64,000 nt of DNA, from positions 62,001 through 126,000 of the forward strand of contig JACRPQ010000015.1 of assembly GCA_016223135.1 (NCBI GenBank), given 5' to 3'. The notes beneath the pieces are model-generated. The model was not told where the DNA came from. It did no database searches and was given only the letters and a program-made list of their open reading frames with translations. Of this stretch, positions 42,471 to 49,899 are shown piece by piece. This DNA comes from Chloroflexota bacterium (lineage in GTDB: Bacteria; Chloroflexota; Anaerolineae; Anaerolineales; Villigracilaceae). The translations under genes and the position numbers were made by a program. How positions within the stretch are numbered: the first letter of the stretch is position 1; each line of letters starts with the position of its first letter.

Positions 42471-44675
42471 ATGACCATCCCCGCCCGTCTGCCGCTGAAT
42501 ACCCTTGTGTCAGGCTCTGCTTTCCGTCAGTACACGCTGCTCGAACAGATTGGCGCTGGCGGGCAGGGTGTGGTTTGGTCTGCGTTGGACCCGCTCGAAA
42601 AACGCATCTACGCCATCAAGTTCAACGAAATTTTGGAGACCGACGAGGCGCTGGTGGATGACGAGCGCACCGCCCATCAGCAGGAAAAACTCATCCATTT
42701 GAAACACCCTCACATCCTGCCGCTGCGTGAATTTGGCGTGGAAGGCGGCAAACGCTTTGCCGTCAGTCCATACATTGTCGGGGGGACTCTGACTCAGAAA
42801 ATCAGAACCAGCCCCCCGTCGGCGGAAGAAGCGATCCGTTATGGGATGGAAATCGCCTCGGCGTTGGATTTCCTCCACTCCAAGGGAGTCATCCATCGCG
42901 ATCTCAAGTCATCGAATATTTTGCTGAACCTGAGCGGCTGCGCCTACCTCTCCGACTTCGGACTGGCGCGCGTCGTCTCGACCTCCACCCTGGCTTTCCA
43001 CACCGGGCATGGCACCCCGCCCTATGCCCCTCCCGAACAAAACCGCCTGAAGGAAATCACCCCCAAATCCGACATCTTCAGTTTCGGCATTCTGCTTTTT
43101 GAATTGTTCACCGGGCAGCTGCCCTGGAACGGACGCAAACAACTGGGCATGGAGCAGCTCCACTCCGACGCCGAACTGCCCGACCCGCGCGAAGTGAACG
43201 CTTTGCTGCCGCCCCGCCTGGCAGATGTGTTAAGGCGCGTCACCGCCGCCGACCCCGACCTGCGTCCGCGTTCGGCAGGCGAAGTGATGCGGGTAATCTG
43301 TCACCTCTTTGGCGTCCCTTACCAGCCGCTCGATGAAAGCGCTCACGATGAAGCGGCGGCGCACCAAAAGGATGTGGAACAACTGCTCTGGCAGGGGCTG
43401 GCGCAATGGAAATCCTCCGAAGGCATGTACAACCTGGGGCTTACCCGCTTTGCTGTGGTGGACTTGGAGCGCAGTCAGATTGATGCGCGCGTCTTCGGCA
43501 GTTTTCTACTCTCTCAGGCGCTGACCTACGGTTATCAGGACGATTACTGGTGGGCGGCAGTCAGCGACCCGCGCGAACGGCTGGATGTTGTCTCCCTGCT
43601 CCTCCAACGCGATAGCGACGTCATCACCTCGCGCATCCTCGACCATCTCATGGCAGACATGGAAATTCGCGCCTTCTCTCGAGGGCTGCCCCAAAGCGTG
43701 AGCGTTTCGCTCTTCGATATCGGACTTCGCACCGGCGACCCGAACCTATGCCGCCGCATTCTGCAAGACCTCTGCGCCCTCATCCCTCCCTCAAGAACGT
43801 GGGGCGAAAAAAAACTGCCGTTGGGGATTGCCCAGATTCAACAACTTGGCGAATTGGCGCTCGAAGACTCGGAGAGCGGCGACGCCGCCGCCGAACTCAT
43901 CGGGCACCTGCGCGCCGCCCCAGCCGTACAGGTCATAGCCAACCATCACGATAACCGCCGCAGCGTGGACGCGCTCCTGCTCATCCAGCAAACAGCAGGA
44001 AGCCTGCCTTCGTTTGTGCGGGGCGGCATTCGCCTGCGCCTTTCCCTCGAGTGGATTTTTCAACGGCTCATCGAAAAACCGGTCAGCCTGGTGAGCGCCT
44101 ACTTCATGGCGTTTCTTGGGTCGTCGCTTGGCATTGCCGTTCAGGTATATCTGACCATTAATCTCACCGGCTTGTTCGACAGCGCCCGCCTTACCATCTC
44201 CCTCGAACGCGGGCTGATTACCGGCTTCGTTTTCGGCTTGGGCATCTTCCTCACACGCGCGGCGATGGAACGCTTTCACACTTCGCGGCTTCTCCCCCGT
44301 TTCCTGACCGGGACGTTCGCCGGCGCGTTGCTCATGAACCTTGCCTTGCTCATCTTTCACGTGCTGTTTGTGCGAACGCCGCCGCAGGGGTTTCTCATCA
44401 GCGGCGGCTGCCTCCTCATTGCCCTGGCTTTTGCCGCCGGTGGACTTAGCCGTTCCTATCTCTTTCGTTCCCTCCTCGCCAGCCTCGCCGTTTTTGGAAC
44501 CATTCTGGCAGCATGGCTGCTTCACACTCAATACGCCTCCTCCCCCGAACAACTGACTCCCCTCTTCCGCTACGACTACGCCTGGTCGCTGGCGCGCGTG
44601 GCAGGGACGGCACTGGCTGTCGCTTTGCCGATTGGTCTCCTTGGCAATGCGGTTGATCTCACCCTCAAAAAATAG
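42471..44675 (+). CDS. Ser/Thr protein kinase with C-terminal membrane domain
   Basis: A 734-aa protein. Kinase domain at ~18-285: glycine loop IGAGGQGVVW, Lys in YAIKF, HRDLKSSN, DFG as LSDFGLARV and an APPEQ activation end. A linker of ~200 aa follows, then at least five transmembrane helices (~545-734). This is unlike the usual single-helix PknB type. With the FHA protein and FecR-like protein upstream it forms a phospho-signalling unit. Confidence 0.92.
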   Translation: MTIPARLPLNTLVSGSAFRQYTLLEQIGAGGQGVVWSALDPLEKRIYAIKFNEILETDEALVDDERTAHQQEKLIHLKHPHILPLREFGVEGGKRFAVSPYIVGGTLTQKIRTSPPSAEEAIRYGMEIASALDFLHSKGVIHRDLKSSNILLNLSGCAYLSDFGLARVVSTSTLAFHTGHGTPPYAPPEQNRLKEITPKSDIFSFGILLFELFTGQLPWNGRKQLGMEQLHSDAELPDPREVNALLPPRLADVLRRVTAADPDLRPRSAGEVMRVICHLFGVPYQPLDESAHDEAAAHQKDVEQLLWQGLAQWKSSEGMYNLGLTRFAVVDLERSQIDARVFGSFLLSQALTYGYQDDYWWAAVSDPRERLDVVSLLLQRDSDVITSRILDHLMADMEIRAFSRGLPQSVSVSLFDIGLRTGDPNLCRRILQDLCALIPPSRTWGEKKLPLGIAQIQQLGELALEDSESGDAAAELIGHLRAAPAVQVIANHHDNRRSVDALLLIQQTAGSLPSFVRGGIRLRLSLEWIFQRLIEKPVSLVSAYFMAFLGSSLGIAVQVYLTINLTGLFDSARLTISLERGLITGFVFGLGIFLTRAAMERFHTSRLLPRFLTGTFAGALLMNLALLIFHVLFVRTPPQGFLISGGCLLIALAFAAGGLSRSYLFRSLLASLAVFGTILAAWLLHTQYASSPEQLTPLFRYDYAWSLARVAGTALAVALPIGLLGNAVDLTLKK

Positions 44676-44978
44676 ACCGGCTAACCGCGCCCGCCTCCAC
44701 CCGCCCCGATACTTGCCTGCCCTGAACAAACCGCTTCGCCCCTCAGCCTTTTCATCCTCCCTCCGCCGATAGGGTGAGATTCTTGCGAAAATAGGCTATA
44801 AGAAAACCTGTGAAAGTCCCTCCCCCCACAGACTATTACAACATCGTCGTTGATTCAGGCGCGGGCGGAAAGTGTTGAGCTTGGACAGGTTCAGTACAGG
44901 TCACGCGGATGAACGCCGCGAAGTTGAGATTTGCAACAAAATGCCTTCGACTATAATAACAACACCGGAGTGTTGTTA
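44676..44978. other. Intergenic region before the methyltransferase
   Basis: No gene seen. TATAAT at 44952-44957 and CCGGAG at 44965-44970 provide a likely promoter -10 and ribosome site for the ATG at 44979. The rest has scattered short palindromes. Confidence 0.5.
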
Positions 44979-46088
44979 ATGAACCTGCCGCTTAACCAAA
45001 TTCTCAAAGGCGATTGTGTCGAAACTCTGAATTCCCTGCCTGAGAAGTCCATTGACCTGATCTTTGCCGACCCCCCTTATAACCTGCAGCTGCAAAACGA
45101 ACTTCACCGCCCGAACATGACCAAAGTGGACGCGGTGAACGATCAATGGGATCAATTCGATTCGTTCGCCGCCTACGATGAATTCACGCGAAGATGGTTG
45201 ACCGCCTGCAAGCGGGTGTTGAAGCCGACAGGCACAATTTGGGTCATCGGCTCGTATCACAACATCTTCCGCGTCGGCGCAATCATGCAGGATTTGGGCT
45301 TTTGGATATTGAACGATGTGATTTGGGTCAAGACCAATCCCATGCCAAATTTTCGCGGCGTGCGGTTTACCAATGCTCATGAGACGTTGATTTGGGCAAG
45401 CGCCGGCAAGGGCGCCAAGTACACCTTCAATCATCAAGCCATGAAAGGCTTGAACGAAGAAAAACAAATGCGTTCCGATTGGTGGCTGCTTTCTTTGGCG
45501 ACCGGCTCGGAGCGAGTCAAAGACGAAAACGGGGATAAAGCACACTCGACACAAAAACCTGAGGCTTTGCTATACCGCGTCATTCTTTCATCAAGCAATC
45601 CTGGCGATGTTGTCCTTGATCCGTTTTTTGGGAGCGGGACAACCGGCGTGGTCGCCAAAAGGCTTCATCGCAATTGGATTGGGATTGAGCGCGAGCAAAA
45701 ATATATCCGCGTGGCGCAGAAACGAATTGACGCCGTTCAACCTGAGGCGTTTGACGCCAAAACGTTCGATGTAAAAAGCAAAAGCAGGTCTGCGCCGAAG
45801 GTGGAATTTTCGGCGTTGGTGGAAAATGGTTTTCTGCAGCCGGGTCAAAAATTATTTTTTGCAAAGGATAAATCGCGTTTTGCCACCATCAAGCCCGATG
45901 CACGGCTGCGTACTGCAGATGGATTTGAAGGAAGCATTCACAAGGCTGGCAGTCATTACATGAACGACGCTCCATGCAATGGATGGGAACATTGGTACCT
46001 GCAGGAGAATGGTCATTTGGTTGTTTTGGACGAGGTTCGTCAGCGCTATCGCGTGGAAAAGGGGCTTTTTGACGAGCAGCCGGCGTGA
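44979..46088 (+). CDS. CcrM-type adenine-N6 DNA methyltransferase with RAMA domain
   Basis: A 369-aa beta-class m6A methyltransferase. DPPYNLQ (31-37) and [10 protein letters not shown] (~214) are the catalytic and SAM motifs in beta order. It tracks Caulobacter CcrM segment by segment ([75 protein letters not shown]), and the C-terminal ~100 aa form the RAMA domain. CcrM methylates GANTC. No restriction gene is adjacent, so it is an orphan enzyme. Confidence 0.93.
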   Translation: MNLPLNQILKGDCVETLNSLPEKSIDLIFADPPYNLQLQNELHRPNMTKVDAVNDQWDQFDSFAAYDEFTRRWLTACKRVLKPTGTIWVIGSYHNIFRVGAIMQDLGFWILNDVIWVKTNPMPNFRGVRFTNAHETLIWASAGKGAKYTFNHQAMKGLNEEKQMRSDWWLLSLATGSERVKDENGDKAHSTQKPEALLYRVILSSSNPGDVVLDPFFGSGTTGVVAKRLHRNWIGIEREQKYIRVAQKRIDAVQPEAFDAKTFDVKSKSRSAPKVEFSALVENGFLQPGQKLFFAKDKSRFATIKPDARLRTADGFEGSIHKAGSHYMNDAPCNGWEHWYLQENGHLVVLDEVRQRYRVEKGLFDEQPA

Positions 46089-46135
46089 TACTGCTTTGCC
46101 GATCCAACAGTGCAGAGGATAAGAAAAGGTTGTCA

Positions 46136-46236
46136 ACATGAATTCGGGATAAGGTTTTTGAATCGTCCCGAAGGCTTTTGACGCAGCGGGTTCGAGAGCA
46201 GAATCAGCCTTCGGGACGCTTATCCCGAACTGACGT
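46136..46236 (+). repeat. 101-bp mobile repeat, copy 2
   Basis: Same foldback element as at 23222, flanked by direct TTGTCA (46130-46135 and 46237-46242). It has a single C-to-A change near its left end. Confidence 0.85.
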
Positions 46237-46244
46237 TTGTCAAA

Positions 46245-46280
46245 TGAAAACAGCCCCCAAGCGGGGGCTGTCGTTTTATT
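46245..46280. terminator. Bidirectional terminator between methyltransferase and DEAD-box genes
   Basis: CAGCCCCC (46251-46258) pairs with GGGGGCTG (46263-46270) with a 4-nt loop; TCGTTTTATTTT follows on the plus strand and TTTTCATTTG on the minus strand. Confidence 0.85.
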
Positions 46281-47970
46281 TTGCCTTGCTCAGGCTGACC
46301 TTTTCTTTCCCGAGGCGGTAATTGCCATTGTGCGTCATCACCTGTTCGAGCAGGTCTTCGGGAATATCCACAAACGTGACCTTGTCCTCGATGCGGATTT
46401 TGCCGATGGTGTAGCCGGGGATGTTCGCATGGAAGGCGATTGTGCCGACGATGTCGTTCGGACGGATGCCGCTGGCTTTGCCCTTGTTGATCTTCAAACG
46501 GACCATGCCCTCTTCATGGGACGCATCGCCCTTAAGCCTTTGCCTGCTGCCGCGCCCCGGCTCTTCACGCTGCCCGAACTTTTCCTTCTTTCCACGCTCC
46601 GCTTTCCATTTCGGTTCGGCGTTTCCAGCCACTCTTCGTTCATCGGCGCGAGCCTTCACTTCCCCAATCTCCGCAATGGGACGCTGTTTCTCATCGGCGC
46701 GCGCGATCTTGATGGCGGCGGCGGCGATGTTCAACGGATCATGACCGGCTTCGATCAGTTCCTGCACCATTTCGAGTTCGCGCTTGTAGCGTCCGCGCCC
46801 GAGCCAGATTTTCAAATTCTCGACCACCTTGCCCTCGCGGTGGCGGTGAATATCGGCAACGGTGGGCAGTTCCATCTTGGTGACGGTCTGTTTGGTGAGC
46901 GCTTCCACTTCGCGCAGGCGGCGTTTTTCTTTTGGCGAAAGCAGAGTGATGGCAACGCCGGTCTTGCCGGCGCGTCCCGTCCGCCCGATGCGGTGGACGT
47001 ACACTTCGGCGTCGTCGGGCAGGTGATAGTTGAAGACGTGCGAGATGTCGTCAATATCCAGCCCGCGGGCGGCGACATCGGTGGCGACCAACACTTTCAA
47101 CTGGTTGGTGCGGAAACGTCCCAGCACGCGTTCGCGGGCGTTCTGATCGAGGTCGCCGTGGATGGCTTCGGCGGAGATGCCGCGCACGATCAGTTCGTTG
47201 GCAAGCGCGGCAGTCTCGGCGCGGGTGCGGGCGAAGATCAGCGCGCTCTTGATTGGCTCGATCTCGAAGAGACGCATCAGGGCGTTGGTCTTGTCCGATT
47301 CGTGGACGAGGTAACAGCGTTGTTCAATGGCTAAGGCGTTGGTAGAGTTTCGTTGGATGGTGACCGATTGCGGGTCCCGCATGAAGCGGCTGGCGAGGGA
47401 GCGGATGCGCGGGGGCAGGGTGGCGCTGAAGAGCGCGGTCTGCCGTTCGGTGGGAGTCTCCGCAAGAATCTTTTCGATGTCTTCGATAAAACCCATGTTG
47501 AGCATTTCGTCGGCTTCATCCAACACGAGCGTGCGGATGTGTTTGATGTTGAGGGCGTTTCGTTCGAGCAGGTCGAGCAGGCGGCCCGGAGTGCCGACCA
47601 CCACATCCACCCCGCGGTTGAGGCGGCTGATTTGCGGTCCGTAGGGTTGACCGCCATAAACAGCCAGCACGCGCACGTTGAGGTATTTGCCATACTCGGT
47701 CATCGAATCGGCGACCTGCAAGGCAAGTTCGCGTGTGGGGGCGAGAACCAGCGCTTGTACGTGTTTTTGCGGTTGAAAGTCGTGGAGAATAGGGAGGGCA
47801 AAGGCGGCGGTCTTGCCGGTGCCGGTCTGCGCCTGACCGATTACATCGGCGCCCGTGAGCATGATGGGGATCAGCGCGGCTTGGATGGGCGTCGGCGTGG
47901 AATAGCCGAGTTCGGCGATTGCCTGCATGAGTTCATCGCGCAGGTGGAGGGAGGTAAATTCGGTTGTCAT
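46276..47970 (-). CDS. DEAD-box RNA helicase with DbpA-type RNA-binding domain
   Basis: A 564-aa helicase: Q-motif TPTPIQ, Walker A AQTGTGKT, DEAD as VLDEADEML, SAT, HRIGRTGRAG. The C-terminal ~80 aa (RLKINKGKASGIRPNDIVGTI) is a DbpA/CsdA-type RNA-binding domain, following a charged linker. It is likely a ribosome-assembly or cold-shock helicase of the DeaD/CshA type. A hairpin terminator lies ~165 nt upstream in the 5' region. Confidence 0.94.
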   Translation of the reverse strand: MTTEFTSLHLRDELMQAIAELGYSTPTPIQAALIPIMLTGADVIGQAQTGTGKTAAFALPILHDFQPQKHVQALVLAPTRELALQVADSMTEYGKYLNVRVLAVYGGQPYGPQISRLNRGVDVVVGTPGRLLDLLERNALNIKHIRTLVLDEADEMLNMGFIEDIEKILAETPTERQTALFSATLPPRIRSLASRFMRDPQSVTIQRNSTNALAIEQRCYLVHESDKTNALMRLFEIEPIKSALIFARTRAETAALANELIVRGISAEAIHGDLDQNARERVLGRFRTNQLKVLVATDVAARGLDIDDISHVFNYHLPDDAEVYVHRIGRTGRAGKTGVAITLLSPKEKRRLREVEALTKQTVTKMELPTVADIHRHREGKVVENLKIWLGRGRYKRELEMVQELIEAGHDPLNIAAAAIKIARADEKQRPIAEIGEVKARADERRVAGNAEPKWKAERGKKEKFGQREEPGRGSRQRLKGDASHEEGMVRLKINKGKASGIRPNDIVGTIAFHANIPGYTIGKIRIEDKVTFVDIPEDLLEQVMTHNGNYRLGKEKVSLSKAK

Positions 47971-48134
47971 CGTTTTCCTTTAGTCTGATAGTCGTTGGTC
48001 AGATAATGGGGTGGTCGAGAGGCGGTTCGTCCGGACTATCAGACTATGAGGTTAACCGACCATGCGACCCGTTTTGATGACTCCGTTTCACTTCCTTCCT
48101 GCCAATCAGATTTGTCTTTGCAGACGCATCCGCC

Positions 48135-48168
48135 CAACAAAAAAGCCCGAGTTTGTGTTCATCGGGCG
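48135..48168 (-). promoter_or_regulatory. Terminator-like hairpin upstream of the DEAD-box gene
   Basis: Read on the minus strand, GCCCGA (48167-48162) and TCGGGC (48150-48145) form a stem followed by TTTTTTGTT, about 165 nt upstream of the helicase start. A -10-like TATGAT with TTGCCT at an 18-bp spacing lies further upstream on the same strand. A leader RNA ending here would be an attenuator or a small RNA. Confidence 0.5.
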
Positions 48169-48337
48169 TTCGTTCGAAGCGATCAAAACAATTCCCAGAG
48201 ATTTGCGCTCTTCAACGAGAGCGCACGGAGTGTATCATAGATTTCGAAAAAAGACAGAGGCAATTTCATTTCGTTTCAAAGCCGGGGATGGCGCTTCCCA
48301 CAAAAAATCTCTTTCTAGGAAATTTCTTTATCGTGCA

Positions 48338-48430
48338 CAGAAACCCTAAAGGTCTGCTTTCCCTTCGTGAATTTGAGAATTTCCAAAAAGACCTTTAGGG
48401 TTTTTCACGAGAGAAATGTACGGTAGAGAG
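48338..48430. repeat. 93-bp repeat, uninterrupted copy
   Basis: AACCCTAAAGGTC and GACCTTTAGGGTT form the outer part of an imperfect palindrome, followed by TTTTTCACGAGAGAAATGTACG. The copy at 38522-38768 is split by an insertion at TTAG. The 47971-48494 gap otherwise holds the leader hairpin and the terminator below. Confidence 0.85.
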
Positions 48431-48433
48431 TAG

Positions 48434-48473
48434 GAAACATAGAGGCGGTGGAAAACCACCGCCTCTATGTTTC
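48434..48473. terminator. Perfect 18-bp hairpin
   Basis: GAAACATAGAGGCGGTGG and its exact complement flank an AAAA loop. The U-runs are weak on both strands, so it may end transcripts of the minus-strand PKD gene or mark a repeat boundary. Confidence 0.7.
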
Positions 48474-48494
48474 TTCCCTTTTCCTATTCGGTTA

Positions 48495-49550
48495 CTATCG
48501 GTTTATGTTGGTCGTGTCAATGGATGTGTTATCCGCTGGCAAGGCATCGCGTCCGTTAATGAGGTATGCCACCGCCCGGAATGTGACTTTTCCTATCGCG
48601 GCATCTGCTGCTGTAAATGTGTAACTAAACTTGAAGGTTGTTGCGCGCGTCGCCCGGGCTGGAACATAGATGGTCAAGACGCCAATCTGTTGCTCGCCGC
48701 CTCCGGGCAGTCCCTTATACAACACCACCTGCACATAATCGGCATAACGGTTGTTCTTGATGTCGACGCTGATGGTTTTGGTCTGGTTGGATGACGCCAT
48801 CTGAGGAACGCTGAATCTGCTGATGGAAATGTCGCGTGTGCGAACCTGTATTATCGTGGATGAGGAGGCGGATCTGCCATCGGCGGTGGTGGCAATCAAG
48901 TCTACGGTGTAATCGCCATCCGAAGCGAATTGATGGTTGAAGTATCCCTGATCTGAGACTGTGCCGTCGCTGAATGTCCAAGCATAGGTAAAGCCGTAGA
49001 TGCCGGCCGGGTCATAGGTGCTGGCATAAAACGACATGACATCAAATGCGCTGGGATCGTATGGGCTGTAGGAAATGCCGACCTGTGGAGGCGGGGCAAC
49101 TTCCAGCGTGAAGGGGATCGTTCCCTCGTCTCCATAGTATCCCGCAACCTGGAAGTAATAGGTCACGCCAGCCTGCGCTTGTAGGGCAAGCGTGGGAGAC
49201 CAATTTCCACAATTTACCTGTGAAAGACTGTTCAGCGAACTGCCGGTGTAAATTGCCAGGATCGTTGGAAAATTATAGTAGCTGGCTCTGGCAATCAGGG
49301 TTTGGTCCATTGGGGGAGTGTAGGCAAACCAGACGGTTTTAAGCGGAAAACCCGATCCGCAGGTGGGGTAAGGCTCATCCGCCTCGAAACTTGCGCCGGT
49401 GGTATCCAGGAACGCAGAGTATGTCAGTGAGGTAAGGATCTCTGTGTTCGTGAAATTGTCATTCGACGGCGCCGCCAGCACCCCACCTGGCAAGGCAAGT
49501 GACAGTGTTAAAACGATAATCACTGTCACTGCGAAGGTTTTCGTTTTCAT
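48495..49550 (-). CDS. Secreted PKD-domain protein
   Basis: A 351-aa exported protein. A signal peptide (MKTKTFAVTVIIVLTLSLAL..., cleaved near VLAAP) precedes a PPC-like beta domain (~25-150: FTNTEILTSLTYSAFLDTTGASFEADEP) and a PKD domain (~160-240: YAWTFSDGTVSDQGYFNHQFASDGDYTVDL). The C-terminal ~100 aa resemble CARDB/Ig-like repeats. It probably acts as a cell-surface or extracellular adhesin; no catalytic domain is seen. AAGGAGAAAA precedes the ATG at 49550. Confidence 0.83.
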   Translation of the reverse strand: MKTKTFAVTVIIVLTLSLALPGGVLAAPSNDNFTNTEILTSLTYSAFLDTTGASFEADEPYPTCGSGFPLKTVWFAYTPPMDQTLIARASYYNFPTILAIYTGSSLNSLSQVNCGNWSPTLALQAQAGVTYYFQVAGYYGDEGTIPFTLEVAPPPQVGISYSPYDPSAFDVMSFYASTYDPAGIYGFTYAWTFSDGTVSDQGYFNHQFASDGDYTVDLIATTADGRSASSSTIIQVRTRDISISRFSVPQMASSNQTKTISVDIKNNRYADYVQVVLYKGLPGGGEQQIGVLTIYVPARATRATTFKFSYTFTAADAAIGKVTFRAVAYLINGRDALPADNTSIDTTNINR

Positions 49551-49704
49551 TTTTCTCCTTTGGTTGATTTGGAACAATTGAATGGGGTCTCAACTTTTGT
49601 CATGCATAGGCAGCCTCCCTTTCGTGTTTACACTGTACAACCTTTTACAAAGATTTACAAGACCCAATTCCTCCAAAATTGGCATCACTTGTTTATGGTA
49701 ATTA

Positions 49705-49805
49705 ACCTGAATTCGGGATAAGGCTTTTAAATCGTCCCGAAGGCTTTTGACGCAGCGGGTTCGAGAGCCGAATCAGCCTTCGGGACGATTATCCCGAACT
49801 GACGT
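49705..49805 (+). repeat. 101-bp mobile repeat, copy 3
   Basis: Same foldback element as at 23222, with direct TAATTA on both sides (49699-49704 and 49806-49811). It lies in the 349-nt gap between the divergent PKD and mutS2 genes; the rest of that gap has no gene. Confidence 0.85.
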
Positions 49806-49899
49806 TAATTAACGCTGTACGTGGTGATTTTTCCGCTGGGAGGTTTCAACCTCCTCTTTCCATTTTCTAAACAAGGGTATTGTGGTTAAATTCCCTGCA

